A stretch of 51,392 nt of DNA, from positions 1 through 51,392 of the forward strand of contig CANKWX010000022.1 in assembly GCA_947487165.1 (NCBI GenBank), read 5' to 3'. The position numbers were made by a program, and so were the translations under genes. The notes under the pieces are model-generated. The model ran no database searches, was not told where the DNA came from, and saw only the letters and a program-made list of their open reading frames with translations. Positions 1 to 9,017 of this stretch are shown piece by piece. The stretch is from Burkholderiales bacterium (lineage in GTDB: Bacteria; Pseudomonadota; Gammaproteobacteria; Burkholderiales; Burkholderiaceae_E). Each line of letters begins with the position of its first letter. Position 1 is the stretch's first letter.

Positions 1-1398
1 CACGCTGCCCTCGATATCGATCATCAGGTCGCGTTCGGTGATCTCGAGTTCGAGCATTCGCGCAGGCAAGCGATGCTCAGCCAGCCACATGTCGATTTCT
101 CCCAGGATTTGCGGATCAGCAAGCGTGCTTGGCGTGATGTTGGCCGCGATCGGAAACTGAAAGCCGTGGCGCATCAAGCCGGCTGCATCGGCAATCACCG
201 CGCGAATGACCCAGCGATCGAGTTCCTTCATCAACCCTCGCTCTTCGGCGAGCGGAAGGAATTCGCCCGGATTGACCGGCCCTAAGGTTGGGTGATTCCA
301 GCGAATCAGGGCTTCGGCACCAACGACTTTGCCGGTTCTGGCGGACACCTTGGGCTGATACGCCATCCAGAACAAACCTTCGTCAATCGCTCGGCGAAGG
401 TCGGTTTCGAGCGCGACTTTCTGCCGAATGTCCTTCTCCAGCCGATCTTCATACCGGAAAGCATTTGACACCGGCCCCTTGCCTTTCGCGTGCAGCAACG
501 ACAGGTCGGCTCGTCGTAGCAACTGCCCCATGTCAGTGCCGTCTTCCGGGAAGTTCACCCAGCCGAGCGAGGCGTCCAGATTGAAGCTGCTGCCACCCAC
601 TTCCAGAGGAGCACGGGTGGCAGCCAGCAACTGGGCGATAAAAGCGTCGGGTGTGTCAGACGCTTTCGGGCACATGAATACGAATTCGTCACCCGCCAGT
701 CTGAATACCGATCCGCCTGCCGGCAGAATTGTCTTGAATCGAGAAGCCAATTCCATCAGCGCCCGGTCCCCGAAACCGTATCCCAACGAGTCGTTGATCT
801 GCTTGAACCGTGAGATGTCGATCAGAAACAAGTCGAACGGCTTCCCGGCCTTGATCGCCTGTGGCACTGCCAGTTCAAGCGAGAGACGGTTCTCCAGGCC
901 GGTGAGCGGATCCCGTCGGGTAACAGCCGCCATCTGGTGGTGGCTTGAATCGAGATCCGTCGCATCGGATACGAAAATCACGCACCCCTGAGCCATCGGA
1001 TAAGCTCGCATGTACAGCCACCGACGGACCGACGCCGAGTATCCAAGGCCAGAAGACAGCAAGTTTGTGTCGAAAACCTGCTGAATTACCGGGTAAAAAA
1101 TCGATTTCTCGAAGTTCGGGTTGAGCTCGAAGGTGGTTCGGCCGACTATTTGCTCTTGAGTCAGGCCGAAGTATTTTGCAAATATTTCATTGCAGCTGGT
1201 TATTAGCCAGTTTGGACCAACTGTACCGATAGCCTCCCCAATTTGACTGCAGATTTGAACATAGTCCGGTCCTGACGACTTGACAGTCTCTGAACTTCGC
1301 AGTCCAATTAATTTTCTTCCAGTAGCGTCGCTTTGAAGAAAAGTGGGCTCGCCACTTTGCACGTCAGCGGTACTAGAATTAGTTTTTTTTACAAACAT
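1..1398 (-). CDS. PAS-GGDEF-EAL cyclic-di-GMP signalling protein (3' end outside window)
   Basis: The frame opens at an ATG at 1398 and is still open at base 1, so 466 residues are visible and the C-terminus is missing. In order: an N-terminal PAS-like segment (about residues 40-150, with NEIFAKYFGLTQEQIVGRT), a GGDEF domain entered through RRDPLTGLENR with the active-loop variant RLAGDEFVF, then an EAL domain with GLFWMAYQPK, GAEALIRW and LELEITERDLM. Family knowledge: GGDEF domains make and EAL domains hydrolyse cyclic di-GMP. The Ala in AGDEF occurs in some active cyclases, and the E-A-L and metal-ligand motifs look intact, so a phosphodiesterase or dual-function enzyme is plausible. No inhibitory RxxD site is seen just before the AGDEF loop. 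No membrane segment is visible, so it is probably cytoplasmic. The first 130 codons are clearly AT-richer than the rest. Confidence 0.9.
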   Translation of the reverse strand, partial: MFVKKTNSSTADVQSGEPTFLQSDATGRKLIGLRSSETVKSSGPDYVQICSQIGEAIGTVGPNWLITSCNEIFAKYFGLTQEQIVGRTTFELNPNFEKSIFYPVIQQVFDTNLLSSGLGYSASVRRWLYMRAYPMAQGCVIFVSDATDLDSSHHQMAAVTRRDPLTGLENRLSLELAVPQAIKAGKPFDLFLIDISRFKQINDSLGYGFGDRALMELASRFKTILPAGGSVFRLAGDEFVFMCPKASDTPDAFIAQLLAATRAPLEVGGSSFNLDASLGWVNFPEDGTDMGQLLRRADLSLLHAKGKGPVSNAFRYEDRLEKDIRQKVALETDLRRAIDEGLFWMAYQPKVSARTGKVVGAEALIRWNHPTLGPVNPGEFLPLAEERGLMKELDRWVIRAVIADAAGLMRHGFQFPIAANITPSTLADPQILGEIDMWLAEHRLPARMLELEITERDLMIDIEGSV

Positions 1399-1412
1399 TT
1401 GAAGCGCAAGCC

Positions 1413-2102
1413 ATGAAAAAATTCGATTGGAGAGAGGTCGCTGACCTTGAAAAAAGTTATTACAGCGAGCGCGTTGTTCTCAGACCTTTGATGGAATGCG
1501 ATGTCTATCCTCTGTTCATAGCGACGACCGACCCTGCGTTCAATCGTTACCTTCTCTGGGATGCTCCATCAAGCCTCTCCCAAGTCTCTGAGAGGATCAA
1601 AACGATTCTGGACGAACGGCGTAAAGGGCAGATGGGCGCATGGGTGGCGGCTGACATCACAACTGGCGCATTCGTAGCGCTATTCAGGGCGTTTGTTGTC
1701 GAGCCTCCAACGGGTGTTGATGAGTTGCACTTTGAAACGGGAATCTGGCTTCATCCAAGTTTCTGGCACGGTGGGCTCTCGGTCGAAGTAACTGCAATGT
1801 CTTATGACTTTTTGTTTGATGAGACGCCTGTCGATGTACTGTACGCGGCTACACACAGGGAAAATATGCCTGGACTCGGATTGTTCAGAGGGTTGAACTT
1901 AGAGTTTGTGGGTAACTCAGTTGCTGAGCACGAGAATGGCACTCAGGTCCCGGCCTATTTATATCAGGCTCGGCGCAGGTTGTGGCGGCGATCATGTGTT
2001 GCTCGAGATAGTTACGAAGAAATCGCTGCAACAAAAGAGGCCTGTATCAATGGATTTTCTCAAGCCCGAAGTTTTATTAGAGATAAAAAAGCGGTTGTTT
2101 AG
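1413..2102 (+). CDS. GNAT-family N-acetyltransferase-like protein
   Basis: 229 residues. The N-terminal part resembles RimJ/RimL-type acetyltransferases: SERVVLRPLMECDVYPLF is the usual first strand and helix, followed by a central GIWLHPSFWHGGLSVEV segment in the place of the acetyl-CoA-binding region and a later HRENMPGLGLFRGLNLEFVG segment that fits the end of the fold. The canonical Q/RxxGxG/A pyrophosphate loop is not clean (WHGGLS), so activity is uncertain. The last 35 residues, rich in basic and polar residues, extend beyond the normal fold and overlap the small ORF at 2050. The gene is divergent from the cyclic-di-GMP protein, with starts only 14 bp apart. The substrate cannot be predicted. 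Base composition is visibly lower in GC than the window average, suggesting foreign origin. Confidence 0.6.
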   Translation: MKKFDWREVADLEKSYYSERVVLRPLMECDVYPLFIATTDPAFNRYLLWDAPSSLSQVSERIKTILDERRKGQMGAWVAADITTGAFVALFRAFVVEPPTGVDELHFETGIWLHPSFWHGGLSVEVTAMSYDFLFDETPVDVLYAATHRENMPGLGLFRGLNLEFVGNSVAEHENGTQVPAYLYQARRRLWRRSCVARDSYEEIAATKEACINGFSQARSFIRDKKAVV

Positions 2103-2262
2103 TAAAGGTCTTGTCTATTTCTATTTTGGACGAAGTGTTGCTGCGCGCCTCATTTTTCGTCTTGCATGTAGATTTTTTTGGGTGGTTTTTGACAAAAAAT
2201 TTGGCTGTAAAGATTGTCGGTTTTTTGATGATGAGGAATTGCAGGCCCGCTTTGCCAACTAG
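2050..2262 (+). CDS. Small uncharacterised ORF, 70 residues
   Basis: An ATG at 2050 is preceded by AAAAGAGG at a spacing of about 9 nt, a reasonable ribosome-binding site, and opens a 70-codon frame that overlaps the end of the acetyltransferase-like gene in another frame. The peptide is basic and hydrophobic in its middle (VYFYFGRSVAARLIFRL, then FFWVVFDKKFGCKDCRFFDDEEL), with a CxxC-like C-K-D-C pair. I do not recognise a family. It could be a real small protein, the out-of-frame end of a frameshifted longer acetyltransferase-region protein, or chance. The AT-rich context makes chance frames less likely to be long but does not prove coding. Confidence 0.3.
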   Translation: MDFLKPEVLLEIKKRLFSKGLVYFYFGRSVAARLIFRLACRFFWVVFDKKFGCKDCRFFDDEELQARFAN

Positions 2263-2749
2263 CCAAGGAAGGCTAAGTTAGGTCGATTAGGTAGGTTTGT
2301 TTCAATCAGCGTGTGCCTCATACAATCTTCCTGCGATTCGCTGTCGTATTTATTAGCAAACAGCATTCTTTCTGCTCGGAGTTTTAAAGAGGCACTTTTT
2401 GGGTTGCTGTAAAGGCTTCGAGACCAATGTCACGGTTTTGTCAAGCGTCTGGCAACTGTTTCATACTTCCTCGCTTTTCTTCCCTGTGTCTCGGTCAGCC
2501 TTGATTCCCGCGGCAATCATGAGAGCCTGCACGACCACTCGAGCGATGAGTGAGATCGTGACCGGTGTCATCTGAACTGCTAGCGGTCTGGCGTTAGTTT
2601 CGCCGGTTTGGCCGGTTGCTATCGCTCTTTTCTGAAACGGTAAGAAGCCGGCGGGTGAGTTTTAAAACCGATAATCGCGTAGTGCTCGCGTACAGGGTTG
2701 TATTTCAAGAATCCATGGATGTATCAATTGAGCTAAGCCGGCGCCCGCT
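2263..2749. other. Gene-poor AT-rich intergenic region
   Basis: About 490 bases without a convincing gene. A 36-codon minus-strand frame from an ATG at 2571 encodes a short hydrophobic start followed by a charged tail, but it has no clear ribosome-binding site or recognisable family. No strong terminator hairpin or repeat was found by eye. The promoter of the downstream hybrid kinase should lie in the last 150 bases. Confidence 0.5.
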
Positions 2750-4630
2750 ATGACTATCAGTGACTTATTTATCAAAGCTATGTTCGTCTTTAAGTCAAGA
2801 GTTTCGCTTTCGAAAGACTGGGATAATTGTTTAGAGCAGGAGTTCCGTCTGGAAACCGAGTCTAGAGATAGAATTTGGATTCCGGTTGGCTTGCTTATAA
2901 TGACATTTCTCTGGGCCGTTCTGCTGTTATTGTCAAGGATTGCCGGGTTTTCGAGTGAGGGCATGGGGCTGTGGCTTCGGCTATTTATAATTTCCTTGCT
3001 TTTTGTGAGCGCGGGGTCGATTTTTCTTGGAGGCGTTAGTTTTTCTAGGATTAGATTTTTTGTCGTGCTATGTGTTGTATTTAACTGTTTCGTATTTTCA
3101 TTCTTGGTTTCTAGGGATCTTTTTAGGGAAGGGCATGTAGATTCGATCAAGGCCGTTGTCAGTGTCGCGCCGGGTGCAATATTTAATATATTTTGGATTT
3201 ACACAATGTTAAGACTGCCGGCGCAGTTGGCAGCGATTCTCGCGCTTTTATTCGTCATCGTCGTTCTCAGTTTTTCCTTCTATGCCGCACCATTTCCTGT
3301 CGTCTTTCGGCAGGCCATGTACTACTTCGTGGCTCTCGTTTCTGGCCATGTGATGTCGACGTTGACCGAAAAGCGGGAGCGCATGCTTTTTCTTCAGCGC
3401 AGGCTTTTGGTCAGTGCGAAGAAGTCAGCCGAAGAGGCGCTGGAGAAGGTGGAGGAGGCCAGACGTGAAAAGGAGCGTCTGATTGCAGCGATCAACCACG
3501 ACCTGCGGCAACCGATGACTGCGGCGGTCATGCATCTTGATGTGCTTCAGCGCAACGTGGAGCGCCGTGATTTCGTCGGGGTTGCAGACCAGTCTCGCAA
3601 GGCCCGTGCAGCGATTGATCTGCTCGGCGGCTCTCTCGATCATGTTCTGAATGCGGCCGATGACGAGCGTGCCCTGGATAACTTCCACCTTGAGCATGTC
3701 GATATCTCTTTGGTGCTCCGCACGCTCCTGGACACGTACTCGCCTCAGGCTGAGCGCCTCGGACTGCGGTGTCGCATTCGACTTCCTGCTGGGCCACTGT
3801 TTGTAGTGAGCAATCGCCAGTCACTCTTTCGTGTGCTCGGCAATCTGGTCACCAACGCGCTCAAGTTCACCCCGGCCTCGGTCGATGGCACCAACGGTGT
3901 TCTGATCACCGCGTCCGTGCGTGGCGGCGCATGCCGAATAGAGGTCATCGATACCGGGATCGGAATCAGTTCGGAAAAGATCGACGAGATCTGGTTGCCC
4001 TACCATCAGTTGAACTCCAACCAGCAAGACCGAATGAACGGACTCGGTTTGGGACTCTTCCTGGTCCGGCGCATCGTTGACAGATTGCCAGGCCATCAGA
4101 TTACGGTTCGTTCGCGTCTCGGCCGGGGCACACGCTTTACGGTCACGATTCCCTGTGGCGGGATTTCGAACGACTCGGTCGACGCAGTCAAGTCCGCGGT
4201 TGAGCCTCATCTCGATGAGGCCGCCCTCGAGCCGCTCAGCGGTGCCTATGTGCTGCTTCTCGAAGACGACCGCGAAGCGCGGGTGGCAATTTGCGAACTT
4301 CTAGAGGAGTGGGGCGTCATCGTTGCATCCGGTTCCAACATGGAATCGCTAAAGGCCTCTCATGACGAAGCGGAGCGGATGGTTGACGCCATCGTCAGTG
4401 ATTATTCGCTCCAGTCAGGGCTCAATGGCCTGGACGCCTTCGACACGATCGATGCATGGCTCGGGTATTCTCCAAAGCGTGTGCTGATCACCGGCGAGGA
4501 CCTGACCGATACCGCTCAGATCCTTGCATCGCCGTCACTCACCGTTTTACGTAAGCCTTTTTCGCCCTCGGCGCTCGCAGGCCACTTACTTGCAGCAGTC
4601 GAGTCCAGCAGAAGGCTAGAGGCAAGCTGA
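2750..4630 (+). CDS. Membrane-bound hybrid sensor histidine kinase / response regulator
   Basis: 626 residues. The N-terminus (about 40-210) holds five or six hydrophobic segments (such as VGLLIMTFLWAVLLLLSR) and no large periplasmic loop. A coiled-coil linker rich in E, K and A follows (TEKRERMLFLQRRLL onward). The HisKA domain has INHDLRQPMTA with phospho-acceptor His250. The ATPase domain shows N-box NLVTNALKFTP, G1 DTGIGIS and G2 GLGLGLFL. A C-terminal receiver domain has acidic pocket LLEDDREAR, phospho-acceptor Asp551 (IVSDYSL) and Lys602 (LRKPFS). HDLRQP-type kinases usually hand phosphate to their own receiver and then to a separate regulator; none is adjacent. The signal is unknown; the small-loop membrane region suggests sensing within or at the membrane. 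No good ribosome-binding site precedes the ATG at 2750; an internal Met10 is an alternative start. The first 650 bases are AT-rich, the rest GC-rich. Confidence 0.93.
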   Translation: MTISDLFIKAMFVFKSRVSLSKDWDNCLEQEFRLETESRDRIWIPVGLLIMTFLWAVLLLLSRIAGFSSEGMGLWLRLFIISLLFVSAGSIFLGGVSFSRIRFFVVLCVVFNCFVFSFLVSRDLFREGHVDSIKAVVSVAPGAIFNIFWIYTMLRLPAQLAAILALLFVIVVLSFSFYAAPFPVVFRQAMYYFVALVSGHVMSTLTEKRERMLFLQRRLLVSAKKSAEEALEKVEEARREKERLIAAINHDLRQPMTAAVMHLDVLQRNVERRDFVGVADQSRKARAAIDLLGGSLDHVLNAADDERALDNFHLEHVDISLVLRTLLDTYSPQAERLGLRCRIRLPAGPLFVVSNRQSLFRVLGNLVTNALKFTPASVDGTNGVLITASVRGGACRIEVIDTGIGISSEKIDEIWLPYHQLNSNQQDRMNGLGLGLFLVRRIVDRLPGHQITVRSRLGRGTRFTVTIPCGGISNDSVDAVKSAVEPHLDEAALEPLSGAYVLLLEDDREARVAICELLEEWGVIVASGSNMESLKASHDEAERMVDAIVSDYSLQSGLNGLDAFDTIDAWLGYSPKRVLITGEDLTDTAQILASPSLTVLRKPFSPSALAGHLLAAVESSRRLEAS

Positions 4631-4651
4631 CCAACTTTCTCAGGAGACAAG

Positions 4652-5803
4652 ATGATCGAACGTACCGTTTTCGGCGAGCAACACGAACAGTTTCGCGATA
4701 CCGTCCGCAAGTTTCTCGACAAGGAAGTCGCGCCTCATCATGCCGATTGGGAGGAGCAGGGTTATGTCGATCGCAGCGTCTGGACCAAGGCCGGTGCCAA
4801 TGGACTGCTTTGCCTGTCGATGCCCGAACAATATGGCGGGTCGGACGCTGATCGTCTCTATTCGGTGGTGATGTTTGAAGAGATTGCACGTGCTGGCTTC
4901 ACCGGGCTGGGCTTCGGTTTGCACAACGAAATCGTGGCGCCCTACATTCTTAGCTATGGCACCGAGGCGCAGAAAGAACGCTACCTGCCTGCAATGGCCC
5001 GCGGTGAAATCGTCGGTGCAATCGCAATGAGCGAGCCGGCTGCAGGATCCGACCTTCAGGGAATCCGCAGCACGGCCCATGATGCCGGTGACCACTTCGT
5101 GCTCAACGGCTCGAAGACCTTTATCACCAATGGCTGGCATGCAGATCTCGTCATCGTGGTTGCGAAGACCGACCCGTCCGCCGGCGCCAAAGGCACCAGC
5201 TTGCTGTTGGTCGAGCGCGGTATGCCAGGGTTTGAGAAGGGTAAGCGTCTCAAGAAGGTCGGCATGAAAGCCCAGGACACCTCGGAGCTCTTTTTCGATA
5301 ATGTCAAAGTGCCCAAGGCCAATCTGCTCGGTGATGTGAACCGAGGCTTCATTTATCTGATGCAGGAGTTGCCCTGGGAGCGGCTGCAGATCGCCATCTC
5401 CGGGATCGCAGCGGCCCAGGCTGCGATTGACTGGACCATGGACTACACCAAGGATCGCAAAGCTTTCGGAACAACGGTCGCCAGCTTCCAGACGACCCGA
5501 TTCAAGCTCGCAGAACTTCAGACCGAAGTTCAGGTCGCCCGGGTTTTCGTCGATCGCTGCACAGAGCTGTTGCTCGAAGGAAAACTCGATACCGCCACCG
5601 CATCGATGGCCAAGTACTGGTGCAGCGACCTGCAGTGCAAAGTGATCGACGAGTGTGTGCAGCTGCACGGCGGCTACGGGTTTATGTGGGAATACCCGAT
5701 TGCCCGTGCCTGGGCCGATGCCCGTGTGCAGCGTATTTATGGCGGCACCAACGAGATCATGAAAGAGGTGATCGCCCGGTCGATTGGGCTGGCCGCTCGC
5801 TGA
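4652..5803 (+). CDS. Acyl-CoA dehydrogenase, long-chain type
   Basis: 383 residues, full length for the family, with a strong ribosome-binding site (CAGGAGACAAG) just before the ATG. FAD- and substrate-binding motifs are clear: AIAMSEPAAGSDLQGI, FITNGWHADLVIVVAKTD, RKAFGTTVASFQTTRFKLA and the C-terminal RIYGGTNEIMKEVIARSIG. The usual medium-chain catalytic Glu position is Gly in IYGGTNE, as in long-chain and isovaleryl-CoA dehydrogenases, where the base sits in the earlier helix; here that is Glu243 in ELPWERL. It would introduce the alpha-beta double bond into an acyl-CoA, passing electrons to ETF. It starts 21 bp after the hybrid kinase gene but is probably functionally tied to the acyl-CoA synthetase and transporter operon facing it on the other side of the terminator. 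Confidence 0.95.
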   Translation: MIERTVFGEQHEQFRDTVRKFLDKEVAPHHADWEEQGYVDRSVWTKAGANGLLCLSMPEQYGGSDADRLYSVVMFEEIARAGFTGLGFGLHNEIVAPYILSYGTEAQKERYLPAMARGEIVGAIAMSEPAAGSDLQGIRSTAHDAGDHFVLNGSKTFITNGWHADLVIVVAKTDPSAGAKGTSLLLVERGMPGFEKGKRLKKVGMKAQDTSELFFDNVKVPKANLLGDVNRGFIYLMQELPWERLQIAISGIAAAQAAIDWTMDYTKDRKAFGTTVASFQTTRFKLAELQTEVQVARVFVDRCTELLLEGKLDTATASMAKYWCSDLQCKVIDECVQLHGGYGFMWEYPIARAWADARVQRIYGGTNEIMKEVIARSIGLAAR

Positions 5804-5853
5804 GTCAGCGCTGTGTTGAGCACGGCAGTCGCGGCCATTGAGCTGCGTCTGCC

Positions 5854-5890
5854 AAAAGAAAGCGGCCAGCAATGCTGGCCGCTTTCTTTT
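5854..5890. terminator. Bidirectional rho-independent terminator
   Basis: A perfect inverted repeat with two 17-nt arms (core AAAGCGGCCAGC / GCTGGCCGCTTT) around a 3-nt AAT loop. The arms start with AAAAG on the left and end with CTTTT on the right, so a U-tract follows the GC-rich stem on either strand. It lies between the convergent acyl-CoA dehydrogenase and binding-protein genes and should stop both transcripts. Confidence 0.93.
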
Positions 5891-5932
5891 GTGCTCAGGT
5901 CGGGCACCCGATTGGGTGCCCGCTGAAAAGTC

Positions 5933-7120
5933 TTACTTCGCTGCTTTGGGCACCGGCAGGTAGTCGGTGACTTTCACCCAGCGACCGTTCTGGATCTGCG
6001 ACAGGCGGCTCTGGTCGTTACCCAGTCGGTAGGTCGACGAGAAGGTCTGCGGCGCGCTACCAAACATGTCGGCCGGGAACTTGGTGCTTTCCATGGCCTT
6101 GATGAAGGTATCGGTCGTCAGATTGGGGCCGGCATTGCGGGCACCGACGATGAAGTTATCGATGATGGAGTAACCGTAGATCGAGTAGATCGTCGGGTCT
6201 TCGTTGAACTTGGTCTTGTACTTGGCTGCCCAGAAACGAATCTTGTCATCCGGGTCGTCCATATAGGGCTGGAACTGCGAGTGCATAGCGTAAAGGCCAT
6301 TGACCACTGGGCCGCCGAGTTTGTGGACGAGGTCGTTGTAGACCGCGCTTGAGCCGAAGAAGTCAGGCGTAAAGCCGATCTTCCTGGACTCGCCCATCGT
6401 ACCGATGGTCTCGCGCAAGATGGTTCCAAGGACCACCAGATCGCAATTGGCAGCCTTCATGCGGGCAACCTGCGATGAAAAGTCAGTGGCTCCCCGCTTG
6501 TAGGTGGTCTTCTCAGTGAAGGTCTTGCCCATCGACTTGAGCGATTCTTCGGCGCCACGCACAACTTCAAGGCCGAATTCATCGTCCTGATAAATGATGC
6601 AGGGCGCTGCGTAGCTCTTGCGTTTGTAGAGCTCGGGCAGACCGGCGCGCATCTGGTCGAAGTAGGTCGCTGCGAAAGAAAACTTGAGCCGGTGGAAAGG
6701 CTCGTACATTTCGCGGGCTGCAGTGATCGGCAAAAAGTTGATCACGTTCTTTTCGAACTGGATCGGCATCGCGGCATTGTTCATGGCCGTACCGACGTGG
6801 CCGACCATTGCAAAGATCTTGTCCTGGTTGACCAGTTTTTGCGCAGCGAGCACGGCCTTACGCGGATCGTAACCACCGTCCTCGATCAGGAGCTTGAGCT
6901 TGCGGCCATTGATACCGCCCTGCTCGTTGATCTCTTCGACCCGCAAGTTCAAGCCGTTGCGTGTCTGTTTGCCAAGGCCTGCGATCGGCCCGGACAGATC
7001 CTGGATCGAACCGATCAGGATTTCGGTTTTGGTAACGCCCTGTGTTTGTTGAGCAGATGCGATGCCGGCAGAGGCTGCCAGCATCGCGATCGTCAGGGCT
7101 GTCTTGCGGGTGAGGTTCAT
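5933..7120 (-). CDS. LivK-type ABC transporter substrate-binding protein
   Basis: 395 residues. The first 23 form a classical signal peptide ending ASAGIASA-QQ, placing the protein in the periplasm. The mature part begins with VTKTEILIGSIQDLSGPIAGLG, the hallmark of leucine/isoleucine/valine-binding-protein relatives (Peripla_BP_6). Typical later motifs are GHVGTAMNNAAMPI and DDEFGLEVVRGAEESL. The ribosome-binding site CAGGAG precedes the ATG at 7120. It is the last gene of the operon that starts at 12581 and follows the acyl-CoA synthetase by 16 bp. In this superfamily the ligand may be an amino acid, aromatic acid, fatty or dicarboxylic acid. Linkage to a CoA ligase favours a carboxylic acid over an amino acid, but this is inference. 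Confidence 0.93.
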   Translation of the reverse strand: MNLTRKTALTIAMLAASAGIASAQQTQGVTKTEILIGSIQDLSGPIAGLGKQTRNGLNLRVEEINEQGGINGRKLKLLIEDGGYDPRKAVLAAQKLVNQDKIFAMVGHVGTAMNNAAMPIQFEKNVINFLPITAAREMYEPFHRLKFSFAATYFDQMRAGLPELYKRKSYAAPCIIYQDDEFGLEVVRGAEESLKSMGKTFTEKTTYKRGATDFSSQVARMKAANCDLVVLGTILRETIGTMGESRKIGFTPDFFGSSAVYNDLVHKLGGPVVNGLYAMHSQFQPYMDDPDDKIRFWAAKYKTKFNEDPTIYSIYGYSIIDNFIVGARNAGPNLTTDTFIKAMESTKFPADMFGSAPQTFSSTYRLGNDQSRLSQIQNGRWVKVTDYLPVPKAAK

Positions 7121-7136
7121 ACAAGTCTCCTGTGGG

Positions 7137-9017
7137 TCAGTCGCGGTACATGCTCTCGATCATTTCGGCATATTTTTTCTGCACGAAATTTCGCTTGAGC
7201 TTCATGGTGGGGGTCAGCTCTTCGTCTTCTGCGGTGAGTTGCGTCTCGAGCAGGCGGAACTTTTTGACCTGCTCGACTCGCGCAAACTTCTTATTGACGT
7301 TTTCGATCTCAGACCAGACGAGATCCTGCACCTCTTTTGCTCTGGTCAGACTCGCATAGTTGGTGAAAGGCACATCCCGGTCCTGGGCAAATTTCTCGAC
7401 ATTTTCCTGATCGATCATGACCAGTGCGGTGAGATAGGAACGTTTGTCGCCGATCACGACTGCGTCGGTCACGAAAGGCGAGAATTTCAGCTCGTTTTCC
7501 CATTCGCTTGGTGTGACGTTCTTGCCGCCGGCGGTGATGATGATGTCCTTCATCCGGTCGGTGATGTAGAAATAACCCTCATCATCCACCCGGCCGACGT
7601 CGCCGGTGTGCAACCAGCCTTCGCTATCTATGGTTTCAGCGGTTTTTTCGGGTTGATTGAGATATCCGAGAATCACATTCGGCCCGCGCAGCAGGATCTC
7701 GTTGGTCTCGGGCGCAATGCGCATTTCGATGCCGGGCCCGGGAATACCGACGCTGCCCGGATGCGACTTCAAGCGAGGGTTGACTGTGCCGCCGCCGCAG
7801 GTCTCGGTCATCCCCCAGCCTTCACGCAAAGGAATGCCCAGCGCCTGATACCAGCGAATCAGTTCGGGTGAGATCGGTGCCGCACCGGTCAGCGCGAGTT
7901 CGACGCGATCAAGGCCAACCATACGGCGAACATTGTTCATGACGGCAAAGCGGGCCAGCTTGTTCTGCAAGGCGAGCCATCCCGAGGGCGCGCGGCCCTG
8001 AGACTGCGCGGTCGCGACTTCCTGTCCGACCGACAGCGCCCAGCCGTAGGCAAGCTGCTGAAGCTTGCCGGCTTCACTCAGCGAAATGCGAACCTGGGAA
8101 TAGATTTTTTCCCAGACACGGGGCACTGCGAAAAACACGTGCGGCTGCACTTCGCGCAGGTTTTCAAAGACCGTCTCGGGGTTCTCAACGAAATTGACCA
8201 CCGAGCTTCGCATGATCGGAACGTACTCGCCGATCATGCGCTCGGCAATATGGCAAAGGGGCAGGAAGGCGACTCGTTCGCCACCCTGAGGCAAGCCCTC
8301 GAAGAGGCTACCCGACTGACCAGCCAAGACTGAACACAGATTGGCATGGGTGATCATGGCGCCCTTGGGCCTGCCGGTGGTCCCAGAGGTGTAGACAAGA
8401 ATGGCGATATCCGCTGCTTTGCGGGATTTGCGACGTGCCTCGACCAGACCAGCGTTGGCCTTCAGATAGTCACGGCCGATGTCGCGCAGCTGTTCGAGCG
8501 AGATGATCTGCGGGTCGTCGAGATCGCCAAGGCCTTCCATGTTGAAGACCACCACCTTGCGGATGCGCGGCAGTTCATGGCGAACATCGAGGAATTTGTC
8601 GAGTTGCTCGTCACTCTCAACAAACAGATAAACCGAGGCTGAGTCATCGCACAGGTACTGGACCTGCGGTGCTGCATCAGTCGGATAGATCCCGTTGCAG
8701 ATGCCACCAGCCGTCTGAATCGCGAGGTCGGACCAGACCCATTCGCGCGAGGTGTTGGCCAGCACCGAAGCGACTTCACCCGGCTCGAAACCAAGGCTGA
8801 CCATGCCGGCCGCGATCTCGTTCACGATCACGCCGACCTGATTCCAGCTGTAGGCGCGCCAGATGCCGAGGTCTTTCTGACGCATCATCGGCTTGTCGCC
8901 GAGTTCATTGACGCGCTGCCAGAAGAGTTCGGGGATTGTCTCGAAGCTCAGTGCTTCGACGCTCCAGCCGAAGTCGTCGCCGCGGACGATGCGATGGGGG
9001 TCGGTGGTTGTGCTCAT
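7137..9017 (-). CDS. Long-chain-type acyl-CoA synthetase (AMP-forming)
   Basis: 626 residues from the ATG at 9017, which overlaps the stop of the upstream ATPase gene as ATGA. The frame is open further upstream, but those codons lie inside the ATPase gene. Motifs of the adenylate-forming family: P-loop YTSGTTGRPKGAM, GWGMTETCGG, and WLHTGDVGRVDDEGYFYITDRMKD followed by the catalytic-lysine-containing end region (KNVTPSEWENELK). The large size and the FAD15/ACSL-like C-terminus (MKLKRNFVQKKY) point to a fatty- or bulky-acid ligase. It makes acyl-AMP then acyl-CoA from a free acid, ATP and CoA. Its place inside a Liv-type ABC operon suggests that the imported acid is trapped by CoA activation, with the acyl-CoA dehydrogenase at 4652 as a natural next step. 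Confidence 0.93.
   Translation of the reverse strand: MSTTTDPHRIVRGDDFGWSVEALSFETIPELFWQRVNELGDKPMMRQKDLGIWRAYSWNQVGVIVNEIAAGMVSLGFEPGEVASVLANTSREWVWSDLAIQTAGGICNGIYPTDAAPQVQYLCDDSASVYLFVESDEQLDKFLDVRHELPRIRKVVVFNMEGLGDLDDPQIISLEQLRDIGRDYLKANAGLVEARRKSRKAADIAILVYTSGTTGRPKGAMITHANLCSVLAGQSGSLFEGLPQGGERVAFLPLCHIAERMIGEYVPIMRSSVVNFVENPETVFENLREVQPHVFFAVPRVWEKIYSQVRISLSEAGKLQQLAYGWALSVGQEVATAQSQGRAPSGWLALQNKLARFAVMNNVRRMVGLDRVELALTGAAPISPELIRWYQALGIPLREGWGMTETCGGGTVNPRLKSHPGSVGIPGPGIEMRIAPETNEILLRGPNVILGYLNQPEKTAETIDSEGWLHTGDVGRVDDEGYFYITDRMKDIIITAGGKNVTPSEWENELKFSPFVTDAVVIGDKRSYLTALVMIDQENVEKFAQDRDVPFTNYASLTRAKEVQDLVWSEIENVNKKFARVEQVKKFRLLETQLTAEDEELTPTMKLKRNFVQKKYAEMIESMYRD

Noticed and set aside
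2459-2571. A 36-codon minus-strand ORF in the AT-rich intergenic region
   Set aside because: No ribosome-binding site or family; too short to support.
4640-5872. A 410-codon open frame antisense to the acyl-CoA dehydrogenase
   Set aside because: It mirrors the codon structure of the strong plus-strand gene, contains no recognisable domain, and crosses the terminator; GC-rich antisense frames of this kind are common.
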